Assembly: GCF_004216905.1 (NCBI RefSeq)
Contig: NZ_SGXJ01000004.1
Location: 1-64,000 of the forward strand
Source of the DNA: Kribbella sp. VKM Ac-2569
Lineage (GTDB): Bacteria; Actinomycetota; Actinomycetes; Propionibacteriales; Kribbellaceae
DNA length: 64,000 nt
Reading direction: 5' to 3'
A program made the translations under genes and the position numbers. Within the stretch, counting starts at the first letter, position 1. Every line of letters starts with the position of its first letter. Of the stretch, positions 17,115-25,209 are shown in pieces. The notes beneath the pieces were generated by a model. It did not search any database. It saw only the letters and a list, made by a program, of their open reading frames with translations, and was not told where the DNA came from.

Positions 17115-17711
17115 ATGCCCCTCCTCGCCGGTTTCGCCACGGCACTGTCGCTGATCGTGGCGATCGGCGCCCAGAACGTCTTCGTCCTCCGCCAAGGTCT
17201 GCGGCGCGAGCACGTCCTCCCGGTGGTCCTGACCTGCGCACTGTCCGACGCACTCCTGATCGCCAGCGGCATCCTCGGCCTCGGCGCACTCCTCACCCGC
17301 AGCCAGTTGGCCCTCGACATCGCCAAGTTCGGTGGCGCCGCCTTCCTCTACACGTACGCGTTCCTCGCCGCGAAACGCGCCTTCAATCCCGGCTCGATCA
17401 CAGCCGCCGACCACGCCCCGGCCGCCCTGCGCAGCGTCGTACTCGCCTGCCTGGGCTTTACCTACCTCAACCCACACGTCTACCTCGACACCGTCGTACT
17501 CCTGGGCTCGCTGGCAAACCAACGAGGCACCGACGGCCGCTGGCTGTACGGCCTAGGAGCCGTCACCGCCAGCTTCATCTGGTTCTTCTCCCTAGGCTTC
17601 TTCTCCCGCAAACTAGCCACCCTCTTCGCCCGCCCCCGAGCCTGGCAATTCCTCGACTCATCCATAGCCCTCCTCATGACCACCCTCGCCACCTGGATGC
17701 TCCTCGCCTGA
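17115..17711 (+). CDS. lysE: LysE/ArgO-type basic amino acid exporter
   Basis: Inner-membrane exporter of 198 residues with six hydrophobic segments. The family motif around G-A-Q-N-V-F-V-L-R-Q-G-L near residues 20-31 is intact, as are the later F-T-Y-L-N-P-H-V-Y-L-D-T. It should export lysine and/or arginine. The ATG at 17115 is preferred to a GTG at 17091. Codon third positions become strongly C-rich in the last 180 bp, unlike the first half. Confidence 0.9.
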   Translation: MPLLAGFATALSLIVAIGAQNVFVLRQGLRREHVLPVVLTCALSDALLIASGILGLGALLTRSQLALDIAKFGGAAFLYTYAFLAAKRAFNPGSITAADHAPAALRSVVLACLGFTYLNPHVYLDTVVLLGSLANQRGTDGRWLYGLGAVTASFIWFFSLGFFSRKLATLFARPRAWQFLDSSIALLMTTLATWMLLA

Positions 17712-17744
17712 AACTCACAGGTGGGCGATCTCGCGGCAGCGGTT

Positions 17745-17893
17745 AACCCCTGGCGTTGGGGGTTCTCCCCTCCTATATCCGTAGAGAACCCGGCATTCGA
17801 GGGGATAACCCCGTGGCTCTGGGCGGTATCCCGCACATCCCGATAGGCTTTGGGTAGCAAGGCCAGCCCCTCTGCCCTCCGGGCACGGGCTGG
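17745..17893 (+). promoter_or_regulatory. structured leader of the metallo-hydrolase gene
   Basis: Two clear hairpins lie between the exporter stop and the next start. AACCCC/GGGGTT (17745-17763) has a 7-nt loop. CCAGCCC (17863-17869) pairs with GGGCTGG (17887-17893) and encloses a second stem, TGCCC-TCC-GGGCA. The ribosome site AGGGGAA follows 11 nt later. It could terminate lysE, attenuate the next gene, or both; there is no U tract. Confidence 0.4.
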
Positions 17894-17915
17894 TCGTCGT
17901 TCCAGGGGAATTCAC

Positions 17916-18782
17916 ATGCCTTGCTACACCGACCTGCGCCGGCAGCCAGACTCGGTCGGCGATTGGATGGGGGCGTTGGCCGTGGATGTGACGGTGTTGT
18001 GTGATGCGGTGGCTGTGTTTCCGGAGGGGGTTTCCGATGCGTTGCCTGGGTGGGGCGTGGAGGAGGCGGCGTGGACGGGGCGGGTGATGCCGGGGAATGT
18101 TCGGGGGGATGGGTGGCTGCTGCATTTTCATAGCTATTTGGTGGTGTCTGACGCGGGTGTGGTGTTGGTGGATGCGGGGATTGGGCCGGCTGGTGGGGAG
18201 GGTGCTGAGTGGTTGGGGGTTGCGGGGCGGTTGCCTCGGCTGATGGGGCAGGTGGGGGTGGAGGCGGCGGATGTGGATGCGGTCGTGTTGACGCATGTGC
18301 ATCTGGATCATGTGGGGTGGGTGTCCGACGGGGTGCGGCCGGGGTTTCCTCGGGCGGAGCACGTCGTACAGCGGGATGAGCTGGAGCATGTCCGGGGTGG
18401 GACGACGTACTCGAATCGGATTCGGCCGATCGAGGATGCCGGGCAGCTGCGGGTGGTCGACGGGGAGATCGCGCTGCGCGGGATGCGGTTGGTGCCTACG
18501 CCGGGGCATACGCCTGGGCATCAGTCGGTGGTGACCGAGCGGGCGATCCTCGGTGGTGATGTCCTGGTGCATCCGGCGCAGGCGCGGTGGCCGGAGCTGA
18601 CGTACGTCTATGAGCGCGACCCCGCCGTCGCCATCACCTCACGCCGCGACCTCCTCGCGCTGGCAGCCGCAACAGGCATCCCCATCGCAGCCGCACACCC
18701 ACACGCCCCGCTGTCGGCCGACGCTTCGCCCGTAGTGGTTGAGTCGGGCGGGGACGTGGTGTGTGCGCCGTACCGGCTTTAG
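17916..18782 (+). CDS. MBL-fold metallo-hydrolase
   Basis: Metallo-beta-lactamase-fold hydrolase of 288 residues. The zinc motif T-H-V-H-L-D-H-V-G-W (about 120-129), G-H-T-P-G-H (about 200), G-G-D and a late A-A-H-P-H are all present. The AHL-lactonase-like group is possible, the substrate unknown. The ATG at 17916 has AGGGGAA upstream. Base use is odd: roughly the first 650 bp use G-ending codons almost throughout (long GTG/GGG-rich runs), whereas the last 180 bp switch sharply to C-ending codons like the neighbours. Its stop overlaps that of the convergent SDR gene. Confidence 0.85.
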   Translation: MPCYTDLRRQPDSVGDWMGALAVDVTVLCDAVAVFPEGVSDALPGWGVEEAAWTGRVMPGNVRGDGWLLHFHSYLVVSDAGVVLVDAGIGPAGGEGAEWLGVAGRLPRLMGQVGVEAADVDAVVLTHVHLDHVGWVSDGVRPGFPRAEHVVQRDELEHVRGGTTYSNRIRPIEDAGQLRVVDGEIALRGMRLVPTPGHTPGHQSVVTERAILGGDVLVHPAQARWPELTYVYERDPAVAITSRRDLLALAAATGIPIAAAHPHAPLSADASPVVVESGGDVVCAPYRL

Positions 18783-19690
18783 CGGTAGCCGGTGGTGTTG
18801 GCGGGCTTGCCGGCGTGTTCGACCTCGACGATGTAGCGCCAGGCGTCGGGGCGGGAGCCGTCGAGGTCGGTGAAGTCGTAGACCTTGGCCAGTTCGCCGC
18901 TCGAGGTGGATTTGCCGTTCCAGCGTCGTACGTCGGGGTCCGCCGCGAGAGCCGCCACCGCGCGGCCGACGTACGACGGGCTCTCGGAGATCGCGAAGTG
19001 CGGGATCCGCTCGGTCGCGTCCCGCCAGTTCTCCTCGCGGACACCGAACCCTTCGAGCATCGCCTCGGACCGCAACCACCCGGGCGTGAGCAGTACGGCG
19101 GTCGCGTCGTACTTGTCCAGCTCGTGCGCCAACGCGAACGCGATCCGCCCGACCGCGCCCTTCGCGACGTCGTAGAAGAACGAGACGCGGTAGTTGTCGG
19201 CGTTGAACTCGTTCGTGCCGTCGGTCATCTCGATCACCAGCCCACCGGGTGACTTGATCAGCAACGGCAACGCGTAGTGGCTGGTGATCACGTGCGTGTT
19301 CACGCCCAACTGCAGGAGCCGGAGACCGCTCTCGAGATCGCTCTCCCACACCGTCTTGTCCCACTCGGGCTCACTGTGCTGACCCCAGATGTCGTTCACC
19401 AGGATGTGCAGCGCGCCCTGCTCGCGCTCGATCCGCTCGACCAGCGCACGGACCTGTTCCGGATCCAGATGATCAACAGGTACGGCGATGCCGTGGCCGC
19501 CGGCCTTGTCGACCAACTCCGCGGTCTCCTCGATCGTCTCCGGCCGATTCATCTCGGACCGCCGGTTACGCGTGCTGCGTCCGGTCACGTACACGGTCGC
19601 GCCGGCCGCGCCGAGCTCGACCGCGATTCCTCGTCCGGCTGCCCGGGTCGCACCGGCGACCAGGGCCACCTTCCCCGCCAACGGCTGCAT
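18779..19690 (-). CDS. short-chain dehydrogenase/reductase
   Basis: NAD(P)-dependent oxidoreductase of 303 residues. The cofactor loop reads A-G-A-T-R-A-A-G-R-G-I-A, a variant of T-G-x-x-x-G-I-G. The catalytic Tyr is less clear than usual: the region around Y-R-V-S-F-F-Y-D-V-A-K-G-A supplies Y and K with Y-x-x-x-K spacing. The ATG at 19690 is chosen because AAGGAGGG precedes it; the ATG at 19708 has nothing. Divergent from a TetR gene, with shared operators, so its expression is probably repressed by that TetR until an inducer arrives. Confidence 0.85.
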   Translation of the reverse strand: MQPLAGKVALVAGATRAAGRGIAVELGAAGATVYVTGRSTRNRRSEMNRPETIEETAELVDKAGGHGIAVPVDHLDPEQVRALVERIEREQGALHILVNDIWGQHSEPEWDKTVWESDLESGLRLLQLGVNTHVITSHYALPLLIKSPGGLVIEMTDGTNEFNADNYRVSFFYDVAKGAVGRIAFALAHELDKYDATAVLLTPGWLRSEAMLEGFGVREENWRDATERIPHFAISESPSYVGRAVAALAADPDVRRWNGKSTSSGELAKVYDFTDLDGSRPDAWRYIVEVEHAGKPANTTGYR

Positions 19691-19705
19691 GCCGCCCTCC
19701 TTATC

Positions 19706-19740
19706 CATACGTTGTACGATTATGTACCATACGTCGTATG
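19706..19740. promoter_or_regulatory. TetR operator pair, one covering the TetR start codon
   Basis: CATACG-T-CGTATG (19728-19740) is a perfect 13-bp palindrome whose last three bases are the ATG of the TetR gene. A partial copy, CATACGTTGTACG, lies at 19706-19718. Binding here would block both the SDR and the TetR promoter. Confidence 0.6.
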
Positions 19741-20430
19741 GTTAATGGCGGCAAGCGCTCCGGGCGACCCCGCGCCGGGGAGGAGCGGCTGAGCCGGGAC
19801 GCGATCCTGACCGCCGCGCTCGGGATCGTCGATGACGAGGGCATCGACGCGCTGACCATGCGACGGCTGGCCGCCACGCTGAAGGTCAACCCGATGTCGC
19901 TGTACCACCACCTGCCGAACAAGGCGGCTGTCCTCGCCGGACTCGCGGAGCTCGTGTTCGCCGGCCTGGAACTTCCCGACCCGGGCGACTCCGTCCCGTG
20001 GGACGAGCAGCTCAAGCAGGCCGCCCGCGCCTACCGCGACGGTCTCCGCCAGCACCCGAATCTCGCGCTGCAGGTGCTGTCGGACACGGCCGCGGTGTCG
20101 GACGTCGTCGTGGTCACGATGGAGCCGTTCTACCGGGCCCTCGACCGGGCCGGCCTCGCACCGCGCGAGATCTTCGAGGCCGCGAACACCCTGATCGACT
20201 TCATCCACGGCTTCAGCCTCGGCGAGGCGTCGGTGCGCGCGGAGACGTTCGAGCTCGCCCCCGACCTGCTCACCCGGGTCCGCGCGCTGCCCGCACACAA
20301 GGCGCCGACCCTGACTCGGATCGTCAACGACCTCGGCGCGGACGGCCTCGCCTACGACTTCGACAGCGGCTTCGAGTCCGGGCTGTCGACCTTGACCGCG
20401 GGTATCGCGGCAACGGTCCGCCGCCGGTAA
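19738..20430 (+). CDS. TetR-family repressor with TetR-type C-terminal domain
   Basis: A 230-residue repressor. The helix-turn-helix includes I-L-T-A-A-L-G-I-V and M-S-L-Y-H-H-L-P-N-K, a form found in drug-sensing TetR proteins with the TetR_C domain. The start codon lies inside an operator palindrome and no ribosome site precedes it, so the mRNA may be leaderless. Likely controls itself and the divergent SDR gene. The last 79 bp overlap the convergent EamA transporter. Confidence 0.88.
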   Translation: MVNGGKRSGRPRAGEERLSRDAILTAALGIVDDEGIDALTMRRLAATLKVNPMSLYHHLPNKAAVLAGLAELVFAGLELPDPGDSVPWDEQLKQAARAYRDGLRQHPNLALQVLSDTAAVSDVVVVTMEPFYRALDRAGLAPREIFEAANTLIDFIHGFSLGEASVRAETFELAPDLLTRVRALPAHKAPTLTRIVNDLGADGLAYDFDSGFESGLSTLTAGIAATVRRR

Positions 20431-21269
20431 CGCGAGACCGCGACACCGACCAGGCACAGCAGACCACCGGCGTACGCGAGCGGTTCAGGGCTCTCGCCGA
20501 GCAGCAGCCAGCCGAGGAAGATCGTGATCGGCGGGACGAGGTACGTCGTGGCGCCCATCCGTCCCGCTGTCGTCCGAGCCAGCGCATAAGCCCAAGTGGT
20601 AAAGGCGATCGCCGTCGGGAATGCGCCGAGGAACACCACCCACCAGATCGAAGGCCGCACCTCCCGGACCAGCGCGGGCCCGAACGGCAGGCATGCAACG
20701 GCGCCGATCACGCACGACAACCAGGTCACCTCCAGCGCGGGCAGTCGCGCGAGAAGCGGCTTCTGCGACACGACCCCGATCGCGTACGCCGCCGCGGCGG
20801 CCAGGCAGAGCACAACACCCCACGCCTCGGCATCACCATCCGCAGATGACAGCCCGATCAACACCACCCCACCGAACGCAACAGCACTCCCGACAACCAA
20901 CTGCCGCGGGAAGCCCTCCTTCAGCAAGACCCCAGCCAGCAACGCGATCAGCAGCGGCCCGATGTTCACGAGCATCGCCGTCGTCCCCGCGTCCAGGTGC
21001 CGCTCCGCCGCGTTCAACGCGAGGTTGTACGCCCCGAACCAAAGCAACCCGCACACCAGCAGGAGCTTCCAGTCTTCACGTGCCGGCCAACGCCGCGGCC
21101 GAGTGAACACGAAGATCCCCAGCAGGACGCTGCCGACCAGGAGCCGCCCGAGCGACAGCGCACCGGCCGACATCTCCTGGCCGACGTGGCGGATCGCGAC
21201 GAACGCCGACGCCCACAACACGACCGTCACCGCGGCCGCGCCGCCGGCGAGCACACCCTGTTTCCTCAT
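20352..21269 (-). CDS. EamA/DMT-family transporter
   Basis: Ten-helix drug/metabolite transporter of 305 residues made of two EamA repeats (about 10-140 and 155-285). Conserved features include V-V-L-W-A-S-A-F-V-A-I-R in helix 1 and the Pro/Gly-rich L-G-E-S-P-E-P-L-A-Y-A-G-G near the end of repeat two. Exported metabolite unknown. The C-terminal tail of about 25 residues is coded antisense to the TetR gene. Confidence 0.85.
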   Translation of the reverse strand: MRKQGVLAGGAAAVTVVLWASAFVAIRHVGQEMSAGALSLGRLLVGSVLLGIFVFTRPRRWPAREDWKLLLVCGLLWFGAYNLALNAAERHLDAGTTAMLVNIGPLLIALLAGVLLKEGFPRQLVVGSAVAFGGVVLIGLSSADGDAEAWGVVLCLAAAAAYAIGVVSQKPLLARLPALEVTWLSCVIGAVACLPFGPALVREVRPSIWWVVFLGAFPTAIAFTTWAYALARTTAGRMGATTYLVPPITIFLGWLLLGESPEPLAYAGGLLCLVGVAVSRYRRRTVAAIPAVKVDSPDSKPLSKS

Positions 21270-21304
21270 ACCTGTAGAACGCCTTCGCTGCTCATGATGT
21301 GAGG

Positions 21305-22477
21305 CTAGGTATCGGACGCTTCGGCGCTCACCGAACTACGCGGGGACGGCAGCGCGAACGGTACGACGAACGCCGTCAGCAGCACCGGGATCGTCAACGC
21401 CGCCACGAGGATCGACATCGTGAACCACACCGATCCGAGCGCGAACCCGCCGTACACCGCGATCGCGGAGACCTCGGCGAACAGGCCGGACACCGACGTC
21501 ACGGTCGCCCGCGCCGGGCCGGTGATCGCGTCCTGCAGCCGTGATTCGGACACCACGATCACCAGCTGCATGAGGCCGTAGCCGAGCGCGATCGGCAGGA
21601 ACCCCCAGGCCGACCGGCTCAGCGATCCGGTCGCGATCAGCACCGCGGTCGCCCCGAGCGCTGCGGCGAAGATTGCTGCAGGCAACTTGTACGCCGGTCC
21701 CGCGAGCGCACTGCCGATCGCCTGCGCCGCCACAGTTCCCGCGATCAGCAACGGGATCATGCTCGTCGCCGCACCGGTCTCCCGGGCGAGCAACGGGAAG
21801 TACTCGTCGAACGCGAGGAAGCCGCCGAGCAACGCGATCAACGCAACGGACCGCCGGACCAGCCGACTCGTCAGCACCTCCGTCACGCCGGACCGCAGCA
21901 TGTGGAGATAGTTGCCGAACGCCGCTCGTGCGCCCGGCTCGTCCGAGTCCCGGGCATCCTCGACCGGTCGCGCCTCCGGCAACGACCACGCAACGCCCGC
22001 CTGCACGACACAGCTCAGCACGCTGACCACGCCGGCCAACGTGTAACCGCCGAGGTTGAACAGCGGAGTCGCGAGCACGGTCGCGGCCAGGTTCATCACG
22101 AACGACGCGGATCGCGCGCGACCGAGGAGCGTCGGGTAGTGCTCGGTACGATCCCGTGCCGCGAGTTCGTCGTACACGAACGCCTCGTAGGTCCCGGAGA
22201 TCAGCGCCGACGACGTACCCCACAGGACGAAGCCCAGGGCGAATCCGGCGTACGACGGGAGCGTGATCCAGGCGGCGTACCCGAGGCCGCTGAGCAGCGC
22301 GCCGAGAATCAGCAGCTTGCGCCGTGAGTACGAGTCCGCCCAGGCACCGGACGGCACCTCGAGAACGAACCCGGTCGCCGACCAGATGACGAACAGCGTC
22401 GAGATCTGGGCAGCCGACAGCCCATGATCGGCGAACAGCAACTGGTACAGCGGGTAGAGCGGGATGAAGTCCTGCAA
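21305..22477 (-). CDS. MFS transporter with unclear N-terminus
   Basis: Major facilitator of about 390 residues with twelve hydrophobic segments; after helix 2 comes the loop G-A-W-A-D-S-Y-S-R-R-K, a good MFS motif A. The only start in the open frame is a TTG at 22477, which leaves helix 1 short. Upstream codons still read V-R-I-V-A-F-E-A-L, as expected for the missing first residues, but they are closed by an in-frame TGA at 22523-22525; an ATG (22549) lies beyond it. The true start may be a rare codon, or the 5' end has been damaged. Follows the EamA gene by 35 bp and may share its transcript. Confidence 0.8.
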   Translation of the reverse strand: MQDFIPLYPLYQLLFADHGLSAAQISTLFVIWSATGFVLEVPSGAWADSYSRRKLLILGALLSGLGYAAWITLPSYAGFALGFVLWGTSSALISGTYEAFVYDELAARDRTEHYPTLLGRARSASFVMNLAATVLATPLFNLGGYTLAGVVSVLSCVVQAGVAWSLPEARPVEDARDSDEPGARAAFGNYLHMLRSGVTEVLTSRLVRRSVALIALLGGFLAFDEYFPLLARETGAATSMIPLLIAGTVAAQAIGSALAGPAYKLPAAIFAAALGATAVLIATGSLSRSAWGFLPIALGYGLMQLVIVVSESRLQDAITGPARATVTSVSGLFAEVSAIAVYGGFALGSVWFTMSILVAALTIPVLLTAFVVPFALPSPRSSVSAEASDT

Positions 22478-22610
22478 CGCCTCGAAAGCGACGATGCGGA
22501 CCGACAGCCCTCGGTCAGAGGGTCAGGGGTGCGGGCGCGGAAGTGTCATGGGACGACGATACGGCATAAATCGGGCGCGGATCAGGGGAAATATCGGTCA
22601 GAGTAGAGCG

Positions 22611-23486
22611 ATGGGAGACGTCAGCGAACGATTCTGGGCGAAGCTGCCGGACGGCAGCCGGGACGCCCTCGTGGACCAGTTGAGCCAGTCCGAGTTGCAG
22701 TCCGTCCTGCTGGACGTGACGCGTGAGCGCGCGGCCAAGGTGACGCCGGCGCGGCTCCTGCAGCGCTGGCAGCAGGACCGGTTCGTGCAACCGTCGACCA
22801 TCGATCCGCGGGAGCTGGTGAAGACGCAGCAGCGCTTGTGGGAGCTGCTCCCGGAGAAGTTCGACGGCGTGCAGCTGTCTCCGGTCACGCCGCTGGGCAC
22901 GTCTTCGGCGATTGCGACGATCAACCAGCACCAGGTGGTCAGCACGATCCGCGGTACCGAGGTCGCGAGCGATCCGACCAACGAGCTCGCGATCGAGGCC
23001 GCCGTACGACGTCGCGCCGGGCAGGACCGCGTACACCTGGCCGCCTGTCAGCGGGTGGTGCGCGCGCAGCCGTTCGACGGTCCGGGGGTGTCCGCGCATT
23101 TCGAGCTGTTCGTGCTGGTGTCGAGCGCCCGCGACACCGGATCGTGCCGGACCGAGGCCGAGCTGCTGATCGACCACCTGAGCTTCTGGCACGCCGTACT
23201 CGGCGACAAGGCCGGGCTCACGTTCACCGCCTTCACCGAGTCGGCGCTGCGCGACCGGATCGAGGACACGGTCCGCCCGGCGCTCGGAGTCGCGTTCACC
23301 GAGGACACCGAGCGGACCAAGAGCGCGAGCTACTACGCCGGCACCGCGCTCGGCATCGACCGGGGCGGCGAAGGGCTGGGCGATGGCGGCTTCACCACGT
23401 GGACCGCCGACCTGCTCGGCGACGCGAAGGAGCGTTGCCTGACGTCCTGCATCTCGACCGAACGTCTGACCGTCATCGGAGCTTGA
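22611..23486 (+). CDS. unrecognised protein with class-II-synthetase-like features
   Basis: A 291-residue soluble protein that I cannot assign firmly. Its middle part (T-P-L-G-T-S-S-A, then V-S-T-I-R-G-T-E-V near 110-120) and its end (G-G-F-T-T-W-T-A-D-L-L ... E-R-C-L-T-S-C-I-S-T-E-R-L) recall motifs 2 and 3 of class II aminoacyl-tRNA-synthetase folds or their HisZ-type paralogues, with no anticodon-binding domain. The ATG at 22611 is preferred, the upstream frame overlapping the MFS leader. It stands alone and ends 14 bp inside the convergent GNAT pseudogene. Confidence 0.6.
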   Translation: MGDVSERFWAKLPDGSRDALVDQLSQSELQSVLLDVTRERAAKVTPARLLQRWQQDRFVQPSTIDPRELVKTQQRLWELLPEKFDGVQLSPVTPLGTSSAIATINQHQVVSTIRGTEVASDPTNELAIEAAVRRRAGQDRVHLAACQRVVRAQPFDGPGVSAHFELFVLVSSARDTGSCRTEAELLIDHLSFWHAVLGDKAGLTFTAFTESALRDRIEDTVRPALGVAFTEDTERTKSASYYAGTALGIDRGGEGLGDGGFTTWTADLLGDAKERCLTSCISTERLTVIGA

Positions 23487-23869
23487 GCAGGCCCGCGTCC
23501 GTCGGGCGGAAACCGCACGCATCTTCGTAGAAGGCTTTGAGGTGCGGCTCGTAGTCGACATGCAACCATTCGCACCCAGCCTTGCGGGCCTCCTCGGCCG
23601 CGGTCAGCACGAGTTGCTTGCCGATCCCCTGCCGCCCGTGATCCGGATGTACGGCGGTGTCCAGCACGAACGCGTGGGCGCCGCCGTCCCAGCACACCTG
23701 CACGAACCCGACCAACCAGCCGATCGTTGCTAAAGGCCCCCACCCAGGTCAGGGCCCACCGCTCCAGCCGCTCGGCCCACGGGTTCACGTGGGGCTCACC
23801 CTCGAACGCTGCGGCATGCAACGCCGACAACTCCGGATCGTCGACCGGGAAACGTACGACGTACCTCAC
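23473..23869 (-). pseudogene. GNAT acetyltransferase broken by a 4-nt tandem duplication
   Basis: The N-terminal half (V-R-Y-V-V-R-F-P-V ... W-V-G-A-F-S-N-D-R-L-V-G) and the C-terminal half (V-G-F-V-Q-V-C-W-D-G-G ... H-P-D-H-G-R-Q-G-I-G-K-Q-L-V) lie in different frames. The junction contains TGGT-TGGT (23711-23718 on the minus strand); removing one TGGT restores L-V-G-F-V-Q-V and gives a normal 131-residue acetyltransferase. The GTG start at 23869 overlaps the stop of the phosphotransferase (GTGA), so the two were coupled. Confidence 0.8.
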
Positions 23870-24618
23870 AGCATCACCACCGCAGCTTCGAGGCGAGCGT
23901 TCCACTCGCCACCCTCACCATCGGGCAGATCGGACATACTCAGATACCCCTGCACCATGACCGACGGCATCACCACGTCGAGCCCGTCGACCTCGCCGTA
24001 CGCCGTCAACGCTTCCGGCCACCGTGATGGTTCAACGGACGACACCAGGAACCACGCGAGATCCAGCACGCCGGGTGCCGCCGACACGTCCTCCCAGTCG
24101 AGCAACGCCACCTGCCCGTCGGGTCCGGTCCGCATGTTCTGCGCCGACGCGTCACCGTGGGCCAAGGTCAGCTCACCGGCCCGCGCTACGTCTGCCTCGG
24201 CCTGCAGCACTCGCCCGACCAGGCGCTCGCCGTACGCACGCACCGGCGCGGACAGATCGGACCGCCGCGCCAAGGCCGGCCACGTGCGGTCGTAGAGCTC
24301 GGCCACCAGCTCGTCGCCGGCACCGAGCGCTCTCAGCCAGGCCCACTCGCCGTACGCTCGTCCCCGCCAGCGATCGTGGAGTTCGCGGAGGGCCCGCGCC
24401 CCGGCGGCCGGCTCTGCGCCCGGGGTCCAGTCGGAGAGGTCCTCCAGGACTAGCAGTGTTCCGGCCGCATCGGACTCCGCCTGGTAGCACTCCGGCACGC
24501 GGATGCCGACGACGGGCGCGATCTCGCGGTAGAAGCGGACCTCGGACTCGAACATCTGCAGGACAGCCGGGATCGAGCCCGGTGCGGCGGGCGCGCGGCG
24601 CTTCACATGGTTCGGCAC
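23866..24618 (-). CDS. aminoglycoside-phosphotransferase-like kinase with short N-lobe
   Basis: APH-type kinase of 250 residues. The catalytic loop L-T-L-A-H-G-D-A-S-A-Q-N and the metal-binding L-L-D-W-E-D are intact. The N-lobe is unusually short: the protein begins at V-K-R-R-A-P, close to where relatives have their ATP-binding lysine, so about 60-80 residues, including the nucleotide-binding loop, are missing; an in-frame TAG lies just upstream. A TAGCCT box ends 6 nt before the GTG, a plausible leaderless promoter, so it may still be expressed. Substrate unknown; it is coupled to a broken acetyltransferase. Confidence 0.75.
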   Translation of the reverse strand: MPNHVKRRAPAAPGSIPAVLQMFESEVRFYREIAPVVGIRVPECYQAESDAAGTLLVLEDLSDWTPGAEPAAGARALRELHDRWRGRAYGEWAWLRALGAGDELVAELYDRTWPALARRSDLSAPVRAYGERLVGRVLQAEADVARAGELTLAHGDASAQNMRTGPDGQVALLDWEDVSAAPGVLDLAWFLVSSVEPSRWPEALTAYGEVDGLDVVMPSVMVQGYLSMSDLPDGEGGEWNARLEAAVVML

Positions 24619-24672
24619 CAGGTCAGGCTAGGGACATCGGCCGCCGGGCGTGACTGATTTTCCTGGCTGGTT

Positions 24673-25029
24673 CTAGGCGACGAGCGTGTACGCCGTGGGG
24701 ATGGAGGAGTACGCGCGGGGGCCGGACGGGATGCGGCGGGACGCGGGGTCCTCGACGCGGATCGCGGCGGTCTGCAGACGGATCGGCAGCGTCGACCGGA
24801 CTGCGGTGGTCAGATCGAACTGCACCTCGGCGAGCAGGTCGGACAGCTCCAGATCGAGCGCCCGGCAGATCGCGGCGAGGATCTCCGAGGACGGCTCCTT
24901 GCGACCGCGCTCGATCTCGGACAGGTACGGCACCGACACCTGAGCCAGCTCGGCGAGCTCACGGAGGGTGATTCCCCGCTCGCGCCGCAGCCGGCGGAAA
25001 ACGCTTCCGATCACCTGGCGTAGCAACAC
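24673..25029 (-). CDS. XRE-family regulator, ClgR-like
   Basis: A 118-residue DNA-binding protein. The helix-turn-helix reads R-R-L-R-R-E-R-G-I-T-L-R-E-L-A and V-S-V-P-Y-L-S-E-I-E-R-G-R-K-E, then S-S-E-I-L-A-A-I-C-R-A-L-D-L. This resembles ClgR, activator of clp protease and stress genes in actinobacteria. ClgR proteins end in a degradation signal; here the tail ends T-L-V-A. The GTG at 25029 has GAGGAGGG upstream and is preferred to longer readings. It may be a ClgR paralogue rather than ClgR itself. Confidence 0.8.
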   Translation of the reverse strand: MLLRQVIGSVFRRLRRERGITLRELAELAQVSVPYLSEIERGRKEPSSEILAAICRALDLELSDLLAEVQFDLTTAVRSTLPIRLQTAAIRVEDPASRRIPSGPRAYSSIPTAYTLVA

Positions 25030-25146
25030 GTCTGGCCCTCCTCGCCTCCGGATCTCCTGTACCGAGTGTGCCACCCCACGAAGGTCCACCGCCCCGAATC
25101 TGCCCTGAGCAGATTCCCCACACCGTTCTGCCCGCAGCAGAATCAA

Positions 25147-25203
25147 CTTTGAGCCCGCACCAACCATTTTCGCGACCGAGATTTGGTTGGTGCGTGCTCA
25201 AAG
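25147..25203 (-). terminator. long inverted repeat after the PLP-enzyme gene
   Basis: Arms at 25147-25166 and 25184-25203 match over 19 of 20 positions, with a 17-nt spacer. The repeat begins 7 bp after the stop of the minus-strand PLP gene. There is no U tract, as is usual for GC-rich actinobacteria, so factor-assisted termination is likely. Confidence 0.65.
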
Positions 25204-25209
25204 ACGGAT

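Noticed and set aside
17715..18572. 285-residue minus-strand reading frame rich in His and Pro
   Set aside because: Antisense of the G-rich metallo-hydrolase gene; its composition is a by-product of that gene's codon use.
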